A DNA stretch of 64,000 nt, from contig NZ_WPYP01000001.1 of the NCBI RefSeq assembly GCF_013030985.1, positions 930,001 to 994,000 on the forward strand. Reading direction: 5' to 3'. Under the pieces are notes generated by a model that saw nothing but the letters and a program-made list of their open reading frames with translations, was not told the DNA's origin and did no database searches. This DNA is from Ruegeria arenilitoris. GTDB lineage: Bacteria > Pseudomonadota > Alphaproteobacteria > Rhodobacterales > Rhodobacteraceae. The translations under genes and the position numbers were made by a program. Positions 1 to 10,087 of this stretch are shown here, piece after piece (position 1 is the first letter of the stretch; every line of letters begins with the position of its first letter).

Positions 1-681
1 TCAAAACTCATGGCCGAGTTTTTCGGCACGTTCTGGCTGGTGCTGGGCGGCTGCGGCAGTGCTGTTCTGGCAGCAGGTGTTGCCGATGTAGGCATCGGCT
101 GGCTGGGTGTTTCCTTTGCCTTCGGCCTGACGGTTCTGACCATGGCCTATGCGGTCGGTCACATTTCAGGCGGGCATTTTAATCCGGCGGTCAGTCTTGG
201 CCTGATGATGGGCGGCAGGTTCCCGGCCAAGGAGCTGATCCCCTATTGGATCGCGCAGGTGATCGGCGCAATTGCCGCCGCTGCCGTCCTGTACCTGATC
301 GTCAGCGGTGCTCCGGGGTTTGAAGGTGTCGGCGGGTTTGCCTCGAACGGGTATGGCGAAGCCTCGCCAGAGGGCTATTCGATGATGTCCGCATTGGTGA
401 TCGAGATCGTGATGACCGCGTTCTTCATCATCGTCATTCTGGGCGCAACATCCAACTTTGCGCCCGACGGCTTCGCCCCGATCGCCATCGGGCTGTGCCT
501 GACGCTGATTCACCTGATCTCGATCCCGGTGACCAACACCTCGGTCAACCCGGCGCGGTCGACTGGCGTTGCCCTATTTGCGGATGCACCGGCCCTGTCG
601 CAGCTCTGGCTGTTCTGGGTTGCCCCGCTGATCGGCGCGGCCATCGGGGCGCTGATCTGGCAGGCAATGGGCGACGACTGA
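1..681 (+). CDS. aqpZ: Aquaporin Z-type water channel (5' truncated by window edge)
   Basis: This is an inner-membrane MIP-family channel that passes water. Both half-helix NPA signatures are present, counted from the first in-window Met: Asn58 in NPAVSLG and Asn180 in NPARSTG. The N-terminal AEFFGTFWL stretch is typical of AqpZ. Three codons (Ser-Lys-Leu) are open before the first ATG at 10, and AqpZ proteins usually have a few residues before this point, so the true start probably lies outside the window. A strong terminator follows directly, so the gene ends its transcription unit. Confidence 0.93.
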   Translation, partial: SKLMAEFFGTFWLVLGGCGSAVLAAGVADVGIGWLGVSFAFGLTVLTMAYAVGHISGGHFNPAVSLGLMMGGRFPAKELIPYWIAQVIGAIAAAAVLYLIVSGAPGFEGVGGFASNGYGEASPEGYSMMSALVIEIVMTAFFIIVILGATSNFAPDGFAPIAIGLCLTLIHLISIPVTNTSVNPARSTGVALFADAPALSQLWLFWVAPLIGAAIGALIWQAMGDD

Positions 682-687
682 GCCTGA

Positions 688-724
688 AAAAGCCCCGAAG
701 CTGTTTGCCTCGGGGCTTTTTTGT
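688..724 (+). terminator. Rho-independent terminator after aqpZ
   Basis: A GC-rich inverted repeat (GCCCCGA on the left, TCGGGGC on the right) is followed by a run of T. It lies between the aqpZ stop and the end of the convergent cyclophilin gene and could serve both strands. Confidence 0.85.
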
Positions 725-1273
725 TTATTCAGTGACGGTGACTTTTTTCATCACGTCCGGCTGACCGATCACGGCGCCGTTGGGGCCGTCACCGCGCTTG
801 ATCGCGTCCACCACATCCATGCCTTCGGTCACCTGACCAACAACCGTGTACTGGCCGTTCAGGAACGGGCCCGGTTCGAACATGATGAAGAACTGCGAGT
901 TCGCGCTGTCCGGATCCTGCGCGCGCGCCATGCCGACGACGCCACGATCATAGTTGTAATCCGAGAACTCGGCAGGCAAGTCAGGACGATCAGACCCACC
1001 GGTACCGGCACGGCGCATGTCACCACCGATCCGGCCATATTCAACGTCGCCGGTCTGCGCCATGAACCCCTCAATCACGCGGTGGAACACCACCCCGTCA
1101 TACTTGCCCTCAGCGGCCAGAGCGCTGATCTGCTCGACATGCTTGGGGGCGAGGTCCTCGAACAGGTCGACGGTGACGATGCCATTGGCGCCCTCGCCTT
1201 CGATCTCGATCTGAAGCCCGGTGGCCAGCGCAGGGCTGGCCAGCAAGGCAAAGGCTGCGGCCAGCTTATACAT
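725..1273 (-). CDS. Exported cyclophilin-type peptidyl-prolyl cis-trans isomerase
   Basis: This protein isomerises Xaa-Pro bonds and probably acts in the periplasm. The first 17 residues form a signal peptide (basic start, hydrophobic core, ALA cleavage). The cyclophilin core follows, with the active-site FHRVIEGFMAQTGD stretch, NSQFFI and the NGQYTVVG turn. Its start overlaps the end of the cytoplasmic cyclophilin gene by 8 bp, so the two are an operon made by tandem duplication. The two products represent exported and cytosolic versions of the same fold. Confidence 0.9.
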   Translation of the reverse strand: MYKLAAAFALLASPALATGLQIEIEGEGANGIVTVDLFEDLAPKHVEQISALAAEGKYDGVVFHRVIEGFMAQTGDVEYGRIGGDMRRAGTGGSDRPDLPAEFSDYNYDRGVVGMARAQDPDSANSQFFIMFEPGPFLNGQYTVVGQVTEGMDVVDAIKRGDGPNGAVIGQPDVMKKVTVTE

Positions 1274-1772
1274 CTGCCGCCACCTTGACGCTGATCATGC
1301 GATCCGGGTTCGCAGGCGGCTCGCCACGAACGATGGCATCCACATGCTCCATCCCGTCGATGACACGACCGTATACGGTGTATTGGCCGTTCAGGAAGTG
1401 GTTGTCCTTGAAGTTGATGAAGAACTGCGAGTTGGCCGAGTTCGGGTTCTGCGAGCGTGCCGCACCCAGCGTGCCCCGGTCATGCGGCAGCTTCGAGAAT
1501 TCCGCCGGGACGTTCGGCAGCGAGGAGCCGCCGGTGCCCGCCATACGCAGGTTGAACCCGTCTTCCATGTCGCCATGCTGTACGTCGCCGGTCTGCGCCA
1601 TGAAACCGTCGATCACACGGTGGAAGGCCACGTTGTCATATTCACCACCGCGTGCCAGTTCTTTCATCCGGGCACTGTGCTGAGGGGCCACGTCGGGCAG
1701 CAGCTCGACGACGACATTGCCGTCTTTCAGCTCGATGATGATGGTGTTTTCGGGATCCTTGATCTCGGCCAT
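1266..1772 (-). CDS. Cytoplasmic cyclophilin-type peptidyl-prolyl cis-trans isomerase
   Basis: This 168-residue PpiB-like cyclophilin has no signal peptide. FHRVIDGFMAQTGD contains the catalytic Arg, and NSQFFINF and FLNGQYTVYG complete the active-site set. It is the first gene of a two-gene minus-strand operon with the exported paralogue and is divergent from pgk. The 134-bp gap to pgk must hold promoters for both directions. Confidence 0.92.
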   Translation of the reverse strand: MAEIKDPENTIIIELKDGNVVVELLPDVAPQHSARMKELARGGEYDNVAFHRVIDGFMAQTGDVQHGDMEDGFNLRMAGTGGSSLPNVPAEFSKLPHDRGTLGAARSQNPNSANSQFFINFKDNHFLNGQYTVYGRVIDGMEHVDAIVRGEPPANPDRMISVKVAADV

Positions 1773-1906
1773 GAGGCCCTCCTGTCGTTTGTCTTGCGCA
1801 AATACCTATTCCCCACGCGCATGAATGCCAAGTGACGCATTGACCTGAGGGCAAAATGCAGGAAAAGAACCGCCTAAATCTGTTTCACATTTCCGAGGAT
1901 TGCACG

Positions 1907-3097
1907 ATGGGCTGGAAAACTCTCGACGACATGGACCTGAACGGCAAACGCGTGCTGGTGCGCGTCGATATCAACGTGCCGGTTGTGGATGGGGTTGTGA
2001 CCGACGCCACCCGCATTCAGCGCATCGTGCCGACGGTTCGCGATGTCCTTGCGGCGGGAGGCAAACCCATCCTGCTGGCGCATTTCGGACGCCCGGGCGG
2101 TGAACGGCGCGAGAACCTGTCGCTAAAGCAACTCGTCCCCACTCTGGAAGACGCCTTTGGCTCCACGGTTCTGTTCGCCGCCGACTGCGTCGGTACTGAG
2201 GCTGAGCTGGCCGCCGAGGCGCTGCAACCCGGACAGGTTCTGCTGCTGGAAAACACCCGCTTCCACGCGGCCGAAACCAAGAACGACGCTGATCTGGCCG
2301 CAGGCATGGCCAAACTGGGCGAGGTTTATTGCAACGATGCATTCTCGGCCGCTCACCGTGCCCACAGCTCGACCGAAGCCATCGCCCGCCTGCTGCCCTC
2401 GTGCGCCGGTCGCCTGATGCAGGCCGAGCTTGAGGCGCTGGAGGGTGCCTTGGGCGCACCCAAGCGCCCGGTGACCGCAGTGGTCGGTGGTGCGAAGGTT
2501 TCGACCAAGCTGGAACTGCTGGGCAACCTGATCTCCAAGGTGGACTATCTGGTGATCGGCGGAGGCATGGCGAACACCTTCCTGGTTGCTCAGGGCCTGA
2601 ACGTGGGCAAATCGCTGGCCGAAACCGCAATGAAAGACACCGCGGCCGAGATCCTGGCCAAAGCCGAAAGCGCGGGCTGTACCATCGTTCTGCCCACTGA
2701 CATCGTTGTTGCGGCCAAGTTCGAGGCCAACGCCCCGCATCAGGTCCTGCCCGCCGATCAATGCACCAACGACGGTATGATCCTGGACGCAGGCCCCGAA
2801 AGCGTTGCAGCCATCACCGAGATCTTCGCCAAAAGCCAGACCCTGATCTGGAACGGCCCGCTGGGCGCGTTCGAGATCGAGCCCTTCGACGCCGCCACCA
2901 ATGCCGCCGCGCTGAAAGCCGCCGCGCTGACCCGTTCGGGCCAGTTGGTGTCGGTCGCGGGCGGTGGCGATACGGTCGCTGCACTGAACGCCTCGGGAGC
3001 GGCCAAGGACTTTTCGTACATCTCGACCGCCGGTGGCGCGTTCCTTGAGTGGATGGAAGGCAAAACCTTGCCCGGCGTCGCCGCGCTGGAAGGCTAA
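1907..3097 (+). CDS. pgk: Phosphoglycerate kinase
   Basis: This enzyme interconverts 1,3-bisphosphoglycerate + ADP and 3-phosphoglycerate + ATP in glycolysis/gluconeogenesis. The protein has 396 residues, the usual length. It shows the N-terminal RVDINVP signature, the substrate loop [18 protein letters not shown], and the C-terminal nucleotide site with VAGGGDTV. The reading frame is open further upstream to 1856, but the ATG at 1907 follows a purine-rich CGAGGA and matches the family N-terminus ([11 protein letters not shown]), so it was chosen. Confidence 0.96.
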   Translation: MGWKTLDDMDLNGKRVLVRVDINVPVVDGVVTDATRIQRIVPTVRDVLAAGGKPILLAHFGRPGGERRENLSLKQLVPTLEDAFGSTVLFAADCVGTEAELAAEALQPGQVLLLENTRFHAAETKNDADLAAGMAKLGEVYCNDAFSAAHRAHSSTEAIARLLPSCAGRLMQAELEALEGALGAPKRPVTAVVGGAKVSTKLELLGNLISKVDYLVIGGGMANTFLVAQGLNVGKSLAETAMKDTAAEILAKAESAGCTIVLPTDIVVAAKFEANAPHQVLPADQCTNDGMILDAGPESVAAITEIFAKSQTLIWNGPLGAFEIEPFDAATNAAALKAAALTRSGQLVSVAGGGDTVAALNASGAAKDFSYISTAGGAFLEWMEGKTLPGVAALEG

Positions 3098-3160
3098 ACC
3101 GCGAAAATTGGGGCATATCAGATCTCGTGGTAGAATCCTCCTTTCATAGGGGGATTTGCC

Positions 3161-3505
3161 ATGAGAGTTTTTGCCTGCCTGATCGTTGCCCTGCTTCCCC
3201 TGACCGCCGCTGCCCAATCCAGCTGCGGCGGGCAGACCCAGCTGGACGCGAATTTCTGCGCCAAGGAGAAATGGGAAATCGCCGACCGCGAGCTCAACCG
3301 GATCTGGAAAGAGGTCAAACCGAGAGCGGACGCACGCGGAGACGGGCAAACCCTTCTGAACGAACAGCGCGCTTGGCTGAAAACCCGCGATGCCACTTGC
3401 GAGCCCGAGTTGAAAAGCGACGGCAGTGCAGCGCCGATGTTCTATTGGGCCTGCATGGAAGAGCAGACACTGACCCGCAATCAGGTGTTGGAGGCATGGC
3501 GCTGA
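3161..3505 (+). CDS. Secreted LprI-like (DUF1311) protein
   Basis: This 114-residue protein begins with a signal peptide (about residues 1-19, ending AAAQS). The rest is helical with four Cys (CGG, FCAKE, TCEPE, WACMEE) and the conserved LNEQRAWLKTRDATC segment of the DUF1311/LprI family. LprI of mycobacteria inhibits lysozyme, but most family members are uncharacterised, so only the family is asserted. A purine-rich site (AGGGGGA) precedes the ATG. Confidence 0.8.
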   Translation: MRVFACLIVALLPLTAAAQSSCGGQTQLDANFCAKEKWEIADRELNRIWKEVKPRADARGDGQTLLNEQRAWLKTRDATCEPELKSDGSAAPMFYWACMEEQTLTRNQVLEAWR

Positions 3506-3634
3506 AAAAGCGCGGCCAACAAATTTTGAAAATTGCGAATCAGGGGATTCACAACCCGAATCGCCTGTGACATAGTGCGATCAGATGCTCGCAAAGGGCA
3601 CGTTATTGAGGCAGTTCATACGGCGGTAAACAGA

Positions 3635-3934
3635 GTGTCCCGTTCCCATCGGCCCGGTTTGGGCGCAGTCGTTTTCTTCATGGTGGCGTTTATGCTGGGT
3701 GTCTATTTCACCTTTGCCGCCGTGCAGGGCGACTATGGCCTGTTCCGACGGGTCGAGATTGCGGCGGAACGGGACGCCCTGTCACGCGATCTGGCCAAGC
3801 TTGAGGCTGAGATCGCCGAGATGGAAAACCTGACCCGCCGCTTGTCGGATACCTATCTGGACCTCGACCTGCTGGATCAACAGGCGCGTTCGGTTCTGGG
3901 TATGATCCGCTCGGATGAAATCGTTATTCGATAA
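3635..3934 (+). CDS. Septum formation initiator, FtsB/DivIC family
   Basis: This small bitopic membrane protein would act in the divisome (FtsB-like). It has one transmembrane helix (LGAVVFFMVAFMLGVYF) followed by a coiled coil rich in Glu/Leu/Arg and the family's C-terminal LLDQQARSVLGM segment. The frame is open from an ATG at 3533, but homologues start just before the helix. The GTG at 3635 gives a usual length of 99 residues and was preferred; its ribosome binding site is weak. The gene lies upstream of the pdh region, as is common in Rhodobacterales. Confidence 0.8.
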   Translation: MSRSHRPGLGAVVFFMVAFMLGVYFTFAAVQGDYGLFRRVEIAAERDALSRDLAKLEAEIAEMENLTRRLSDTYLDLDLLDQQARSVLGMIRSDEIVIR

Positions 3935-4017
3935 TTCCCAGGCGTGGAAACGCTTTCCAGTTTGATGTCTCAGGCTGTCCGAAGGTTTTTTGCACCCATT
4001 TGAAAAGGCTTGCTGGC

Positions 4018-4297
4018 GTGAAAAAAACCCGACGATCAGTTTTTCGACCGGGCGGACGCCGTAATCAATTTGGCAAACACCTATCTTGACCAAGTCGGAG
4101 GTGGCAAAGTAAGCGCATCGCTCCTTTACGCCGTCGCAAGGTTTAACTCCTGGGTCAGCGCATGTGGTTTCGAGAACAGCGCCGACATGAAGGACTTGAA
4201 GGAAGAAACAATCGAATACTTCGTACAGGAGTATCGAAAAATGCTGCCCGAAAACCTGGACGACTACATCAAAAATTTTGAAGACTATATGCGCTAA
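4018..4297 (+). CDS. DUF3144 family protein, apparent +1 frameshift in an A7 run just after the start
   Basis: The body of this protein matches DUF3144 (GKVSASLLYAVARFNSW, then EYFVQEYRKMLPENLDDYI). In that frame only a TTG at 4070 could start translation, which would drop the conserved DQFFDRADAVIN segment encoded at 4037-4069. A GTG at 4018 with an AAAAGG site nine bases upstream is in the wrong frame by one base, and the two are separated by seven A at 4021-4027. With six A the gene would read through as a normal family member. This is a sequencing error, a real frameshift, or slippage. Function unknown. Confidence 0.6.
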
Positions 4298-4390
4298 CCA
4301 TTGTTCACAGCCACTAAGGACGCATGCAATCCACCCTCAAAAACGCTGCGTCACATTTCCCCTCGCCAGAAAGGTGAAAATGCTTTATGA

Positions 4391-4412
4391 GATAGTTTAA
4401 CGCTAAACTATC
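4391..4412. promoter_or_regulatory. Perfect inverted repeat upstream of pdhA (candidate operator)
   Basis: GATAGTTTA and TAAACTATC form perfect 9-base arms around ACGC, 25 bp before the pdhA start. A free-standing perfect palindrome in this position suggests a dimeric repressor or activator site. The AGTTTA..TAAACT core resembles operators of MarR-type regulators, which is an inference. No such regulator gene is in the window. Confidence 0.6.
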
Positions 4413-4437
4413 TGTCCGGAAGGGGGAGATCGCCACG

Positions 4438-5427
4438 ATGGCTGCGCGAAAAACCACAAAGAAACCAAACGTTTCCGCGGAAGAGCTTAAAACCTACTAC
4501 CGCGAAATGCTTCTGATCCGCCGATTCGAGGAAAAAGCGGGCCAGCTTTACGGCATGGGTCTGATCGGTGGGTTCTGCCACCTTTACATCGGACAGGAAG
4601 CCGTCGTTGTGGGCCTCGAGGCCGCAGCCAAAGAAGGCGACAAACGCATCACCTCATACCGCGACCACGGCCACATGCTGGCCTGCGGGATGGAGCCGGG
4701 CGGCGTGATGGCTGAACTGACCGGACGCATCGGCGGTCTGTCCAAAGGTAAGGGCGGCTCGATGCACATGTTCTCGAAAGAAAAGCACTTCTACGGCGGT
4801 CACGGCATCGTCGGCGCGCAGGTCCCTCTGGGCGCCGGTCTGGCCTTTGCCGACAAGTACAAGGAAAACGGCGGCGTGACCTTCACCTATTTTGGGGACG
4901 GCGCGGCGAACCAGGGTCAGGTCTACGAGACCTTCAACATGGCCGCTCTTTGGGATCTGCCGGTGGTATTCGTGATCGAGAACAATCAATACGCCATGGG
5001 CACCGCTCAGGCGCGCTCGACCTCGACCAAGGACATCTACCACCGCGGTGAGGCCTTCGGCATCCCCGGTGAGATCGTCAACGGCATGGACGTGCTGGCG
5101 GTCAAGGAGGCCGGCGAGAAAGCCGTCGCCCACTGCCGCGCGGGCAAAGGTCCCTACATCCTTGAGATCAAGACCTACCGCTACCGCGGCCACTCGATGT
5201 CCGACCCGGCCAAGTATCGCACCCGCGAAGAGGTTCAGAAGGTCCGCGAACAAAGCGACCCGATCGAACATGTGCGCGAACTGCTGCTGTCCGGCAAACA
5301 CGCCACCGAGGATGACCTGAAGGCGATCGACAAAGAGATCAAAGAGATCGTCAACCAGGCCGCCGAATTCTCGAAAGAAAGCCCCGAGCCTTCCGTCGAA
5401 GAGCTCTGGACCGACATTTACGCCTGA
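4438..5427 (+). CDS. pdhA: Pyruvate dehydrogenase E1 component, alpha subunit
   Basis: With PdhB this forms the thiamine-diphosphate E1 that decarboxylates pyruvate and acetylates the lipoyl arm. The 329-residue protein carries the ThDP/Mg motif from GDGAANQGQ to IENNQYAMGTA, the RYRGHSMSDPAKYR phosphorylation-loop region, and the substrate-site HGIVGAQVPLGAG. It is the first gene of pdhA-pdhB-ORF-pdhC, with a GGGGGAG ribosome binding site and an upstream palindrome at 4391-4412. Confidence 0.96.
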   Translation: MAARKTTKKPNVSAEELKTYYREMLLIRRFEEKAGQLYGMGLIGGFCHLYIGQEAVVVGLEAAAKEGDKRITSYRDHGHMLACGMEPGGVMAELTGRIGGLSKGKGGSMHMFSKEKHFYGGHGIVGAQVPLGAGLAFADKYKENGGVTFTYFGDGAANQGQVYETFNMAALWDLPVVFVIENNQYAMGTAQARSTSTKDIYHRGEAFGIPGEIVNGMDVLAVKEAGEKAVAHCRAGKGPYILEIKTYRYRGHSMSDPAKYRTREEVQKVREQSDPIEHVRELLLSGKHATEDDLKAIDKEIKEIVNQAAEFSKESPEPSVEELWTDIYA

Positions 5428-5442
5428 GAGGACGATTAAGAC

Positions 5443-6809
<1,367 letters not shown>

Positions 6810-6813
<4 letters not shown>

Positions 6814-7202
6814 CAATGAGAAAAGGCCTAGCTGGAATTTTTACGGTCCCTTTGGCGCTTCTTGCAACGATCATGTTGTCTTGGGCGTGGCCGATGAACG
6901 AAATGTTGTTCCTTGTTGTCGGCCTGTTGGGCGCATGGTCTGGCACAGTGACTTCCGATCTGTTGGAGCAAGATAGCGAGCTGATGAGTGCCGAAGTTTC
7001 CGAACTTAGCAAGAAAGCTTGGAGCTTTGTTGCAGGGCGGATCGCACTAGGTGTCACCGTTCCATTTTTATTGATCGACCCATCTTCGAACCCCACCGCA
7101 GTGAAGGTTTTTTCCGCGGCATACTTGGCAGCGCTATTTCCAATGGAGCTTCTGAAGTTGTTGAAAAAACTCTCCTCGAAGACGTGCAATAGGAGAACCT
7201 AA
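6810..7202 (+). CDS. Small membrane protein of unknown function, translationally coupled within the pdh operon
   Basis: This 130-residue protein has three to four hydrophobic segments (about 5-27, 31-50, 72-92, 98-115) and a basic C-terminus. No family was recognised. Its ATG overlaps the pdhB stop (ATGA) and its stop shares one base with the pdhC start (TAATG), so it is placed for coupled translation between two subunits of one enzyme. It is more AT-rich than its neighbours and uses more A/T-ending codons, which suggests later acquisition. A link to pyruvate metabolism is only positional. Confidence 0.7.
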
Positions 7203-7449
7203 TGCCCACCGAAATTCTGATGCCCGCCCTTTCGCCGACAATGGAGGAAGGCACCCTCGCCAAATGGCTGGTCAAGGAAGGCGACACCGTCTCCTCCGGC
7301 GACCTTTTGGCCGAGATTGAAACCGACAAGGCCACGATGGAATTCGAAGCCGTTGACGAAGGCACCATCGGCAAAATCCTGATCCCCGAGGGCACCGAAG
7401 GGGTCAAGGTCAATACCGCCATCGCGGTTCTGCTGGAAGATGGCGAAAG
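7202..7449 (+). repeat. Direct repeat copy 2: lipoyl-domain coding sequence
   Basis: This is the partner of the repeat at 5443-5690. Differences are mainly at third codon positions, which fits an old duplication kept by selection or gene conversion. Confidence 0.85.
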
Positions 7450-8503
7450 CGCCGATGATATCACGGCCGCGCCTGCTGCAGCCCCTGCGGCTGCCCCCGC
7501 AGCCGCCGCGGGCAACGAGGTTGCCGCGCCAGCGGCGTCCGAGGCGCCCGCCCCTGCCCCGGCAGCACCGGTCAAGGCGGATGGCGGTCGTATCTTCGCC
7601 TCGCCGCTGGCCCGCCGGATTGCCGCGCAAAAAGGTCTGGATCTGGCACAGGTCACCGGCACCGGGCCCCATGGTCGTATCGTCAAGGCAGATGTCGAAA
7701 GCGCCTCGGCGGCTCCGGCAGCGGCCGCTCCCGCTCCTGCGGCGGCACCGGCTCCCGCAGCGGCACCGGCTGGTCCGTCGGCAGATGCTGTGGCCCGCAT
7801 GTACGAGGGTCGCGAGTACGAGGAAATCAAGCTCGACGGAATGCGCAAGACCATCGCAGCGCGCCTCAGCGAAGCCAAGCAGACCATCCCGCATTTCTAC
7901 CTGCGCCGCGACATCAAGCTGGACGCACTGCTGAAATTCCGTGGCCAGCTGAACAAGCAGCTGGAAGGTCGCGGCGTGAAGCTCAGCGTCAACGACTTCA
8001 TCATCAAGGCCGTCGCCAACGCGCTGCAACAGGTCCCAGCCTGTAACGCCGTTTGGGCCGGTGATCGCGTTCTGCAACTGAAACCGTCGGATGTGGCGGT
8101 TGCCGTCGCGATTGAGGGCGGGTTGTTCACCCCGGTCCTGCAGGATGCCGACATGAAGTCTCTGTCCGCACTGTCGACCGAGATGAAAGACCTCGCTTCC
8201 CGCGCCCGCGAGCGCAAGCTGGCGCCGCACGAGTACCAGGGCGGAACCTTTGCAATCTCGAACCTCGGCATGTTCGGGATCGACAATTTCGACGCCATCG
8301 TGAACCCACCCCATGCCGGTATTCTGGCCGTGGGCTCCGGCGTCAAGAAACCGGTTGTTGGCGATGACGGAGAGCTGACCGTCGCCACCGTCATGTCGGT
8401 CACCATGTCGGTCGATCACCGGGTGATTGACGGTGCTCTGGGTGCCGAGCTGCTGCAGGCCATTGTCGACAATCTTGAAAACCCGATGGTCATGCTGGCC
8501 TGA
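7202..8503 (+). CDS. pdhC: Dihydrolipoamide acetyltransferase (E2) of pyruvate dehydrogenase
   Basis: This protein forms the complex core and transfers acetyl from lipoyl to CoA. In order: one lipoyl domain (Lys43 in ETDKATME), an Ala/Pro linker, the peripheral subunit-binding domain ([16 protein letters not shown] to HGRIVKADV, about 136-175), a second Ala/Pro linker, and the catalytic domain ending with the active-site [11 protein letters not shown]. An E3 gene does not follow; a terminator comes directly after. The start is fixed by the AGGAGA site, which lies in the end of the preceding ORF. Confidence 0.96.
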   Translation: MPTEILMPALSPTMEEGTLAKWLVKEGDTVSSGDLLAEIETDKATMEFEAVDEGTIGKILIPEGTEGVKVNTAIAVLLEDGESADDITAAPAAAPAAAPAAAAGNEVAAPAASEAPAPAPAAPVKADGGRIFASPLARRIAAQKGLDLAQVTGTGPHGRIVKADVESASAAPAAAAPAPAAAPAPAAAPAGPSADAVARMYEGREYEEIKLDGMRKTIAARLSEAKQTIPHFYLRRDIKLDALLKFRGQLNKQLEGRGVKLSVNDFIIKAVANALQQVPACNAVWAGDRVLQLKPSDVAVAVAIEGGLFTPVLQDADMKSLSALSTEMKDLASRARERKLAPHEYQGGTFAISNLGMFGIDNFDAIVNPPHAGILAVGSGVKKPVVGDDGELTVATVMSVTMSVDHRVIDGALGAELLQAIVDNLENPMVMLA

Positions 8504-8522
8504 TCCACTCCTAAAACAAATA

Positions 8523-8556
8523 AAGCCGCCTCAGACCAGAGGCGGCTTTTTTCGTT
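8523..8556 (+). terminator. Rho-independent terminator of the pdh operon
   Basis: An AAAGCCGCCTC...GAGGCGGCTTT hairpin is followed by a T run. It lies between convergent pdhC and cysE; A residues on the left arm would also give a T run on the minus strand. Confidence 0.88.
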
Positions 8557-8569
8557 TATCAGCAACGTT

Positions 8570-9379
8570 TTACTTGTCTTTGCCCAGCATGTGATCCATC
8601 GAGATCGACGGCTGGTCGCAACCGGCCTCGCCGACGATCTTGGCGGGGATACCGGCAACTGTCGTGCAGGCCGGCACCTCTTGCAGCACCACCGAACCTG
8701 CGGCGATGCGGCTGCAATGGCCCACCTCGATATTGCCCAGAACCTTGGCCCCGGCGCCGATCAGAACTCCATCACCGATCGTGGGATGGCGCTGTTCTTC
8801 TTCCTTGCCGGTTCCGCCAAGGGTCACCGAATGCAGCATCGAGACATTGTCGCCCACCACAGCCGTTTCACCAATCACGATTGAGTGGGCATGGTCGATC
8901 ATGATGCCCTTGCCGATACGGGCAGCGGGGTGAATATCGATCCCGAAAATCTCGGACGAGCGCATCTGGAAGAAATACGCCAGATCATGGCGGCCTTTTT
9001 TCCACAGCCAATGCGCCACACGATAGGCCTGCATCGCCTGATACCCTTTGAAGTAAAGAATCGGCTGCAACAGGCGGTGGCACGCCGGGTCGCGTTCATA
9101 GACGGCCATCAGGTCGGCGCGCGCGGCCTCGATCAGCGACGGGTCATCCGCATAGGCCTCGTCCACGATTTCACGCAACACCATCATCGACATCTCGTTC
9201 GAGCACAGCTTGGCCGACACCCTGTAAGACAAGGCCCGTTCAAGGCTGCGGTGGTGCAGAATACAGGCATGCACCAAACCACCCATCAGTGGCTCGCTCT
9301 CGACCGCTGCCTGAGCTTCGGTGGTGATACGGGTCCAGACCGGGTCAACCGGCGTCACGTGACTGCGCTTTTCCAACAT
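8570..9379 (-). CDS. cysE: Serine O-acetyltransferase
   Basis: This cytoplasmic enzyme makes O-acetylserine from serine and acetyl-CoA, the first step of cysteine synthesis. The protein has 269 residues. It has an N-terminal helical domain (FKGYQAMQAYRVAHWLW) and a C-terminal left-handed beta-helix with hexapeptide repeats (IHPAARIGKGIMIDHAHSIV, HSVTLGGTGK). The catalytic Asp-His pair lies in IDHAHS. cysE beside the GTA cluster is a familiar Rhodobacterales arrangement. Confidence 0.95.
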   Translation of the reverse strand: MLEKRSHVTPVDPVWTRITTEAQAAVESEPLMGGLVHACILHHRSLERALSYRVSAKLCSNEMSMMVLREIVDEAYADDPSLIEAARADLMAVYERDPACHRLLQPILYFKGYQAMQAYRVAHWLWKKGRHDLAYFFQMRSSEIFGIDIHPAARIGKGIMIDHAHSIVIGETAVVGDNVSMLHSVTLGGTGKEEEQRHPTIGDGVLIGAGAKVLGNIEVGHCSRIAAGSVVLQEVPACTTVAGIPAKIVGEAGCDQPSISMDHMLGKDK

Positions 9380-9463
9380 GGCTTTTGATCCTTTGCTGCG
9401 CCTAGAATGCCATTTAGTTGTAAAAACACCAAACGCAAACCCGTGATCTGCAGGTTAACGAAA

Positions 9464-9802
9464 ATGAATGAAATTGAATTGGCTAGCTTTTCGACTAGGA
9501 TTCAGGCGCGTTTGGCCGAGATTGCAGATCATTCGGCTGCGGAAAAAGACGCGCAGGCCATTGTCGAGCTGGACCAACAGGCCGTCGGGCGCCTCAGCAG
9601 GATGGATGCTTTGCAGAATCAGGCCATGGCCAAGGCGCAGCAGACCAATCGGGATATCGAGACGCGGCGCTTGCAGGCCGCGCTGATCCGCATTGAGGAA
9701 GGGGAGTTCGGCTATTGCGAGGATTGCGGCGACGAGATCCCCAAAGCCCGACTGAACCTCGACCTCGCCGCCACCAGATGCGTCAGCTGTGCATCCGGTT
9801 GA
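9464..9802 (+). CDS. DksA/TraR-family C4 zinc-finger protein
   Basis: This 112-residue protein has an N-terminal coiled coil and a C-terminal zinc finger with four Cys (CEDCG, then CVSC). RNA polymerase secondary-channel regulators of the DksA/TraR family have this plan. It is shorter than E. coli DksA (151 residues), so equivalence is not claimed. The frame is open from 9407, but the ATG at 9464 gives the family N-terminus. Its end overlaps the convergent DUF7742-type gene by 20 bp. Confidence 0.8.
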   Translation: MNEIELASFSTRIQARLAEIADHSAAEKDAQAIVELDQQAVGRLSRMDALQNQAMAKAQQTNRDIETRRLQAALIRIEEGEFGYCEDCGDEIPKARLNLDLAATRCVSCASG

Positions 9803-10079
9803 TCTGGAACCGGATCAGATGACGCAGAACCATCTCAAAACACTGGCAATACTGCGGGTCGTCAAATCCCGGCTCATCCGCCAGCCGCCTGTTGCGGGCC
9901 GCAGCCATTAATGATCCGTTGCCGAATAGTGGATGAAGCCGCCCGGTCTGGCCGACATGTTTGTCGGCCAGTTCCGCTTCATGAATCATACGAGTGCAGA
10001 GGCGGTTGCGGTCCACCGGCGAGGCGGCCAGCAAGGCCCGCGCCGCAGCGCTGACATCTCCGTGCAATACAGGGCGCAT
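9783..10079 (-). CDS. Small conserved protein at the 3' end of the GTA cluster (DUF7742-like)
   Basis: This 98-residue soluble protein has no recognisable catalytic motif. Its features, an N-terminal MRPVLHGDVSAAARALL, then HPLFGNGSLMAAA and a DDPQYCQCFEMVL tail, match a small protein usually found directly after the last GTA gene in Rhodobacterales. It starts 8 bp after the g15 stop, so it is probably co-transcribed with the GTA. Role unknown. Confidence 0.65.
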   Translation of the reverse strand: MRPVLHGDVSAAARALLAASPVDRNRLCTRMIHEAELADKHVGQTGRLHPLFGNGSLMAAARNRRLADEPGFDDPQYCQCFEMVLRHLIRFQINRMHS

Positions 10080-10087
10080 GTCGCGGC

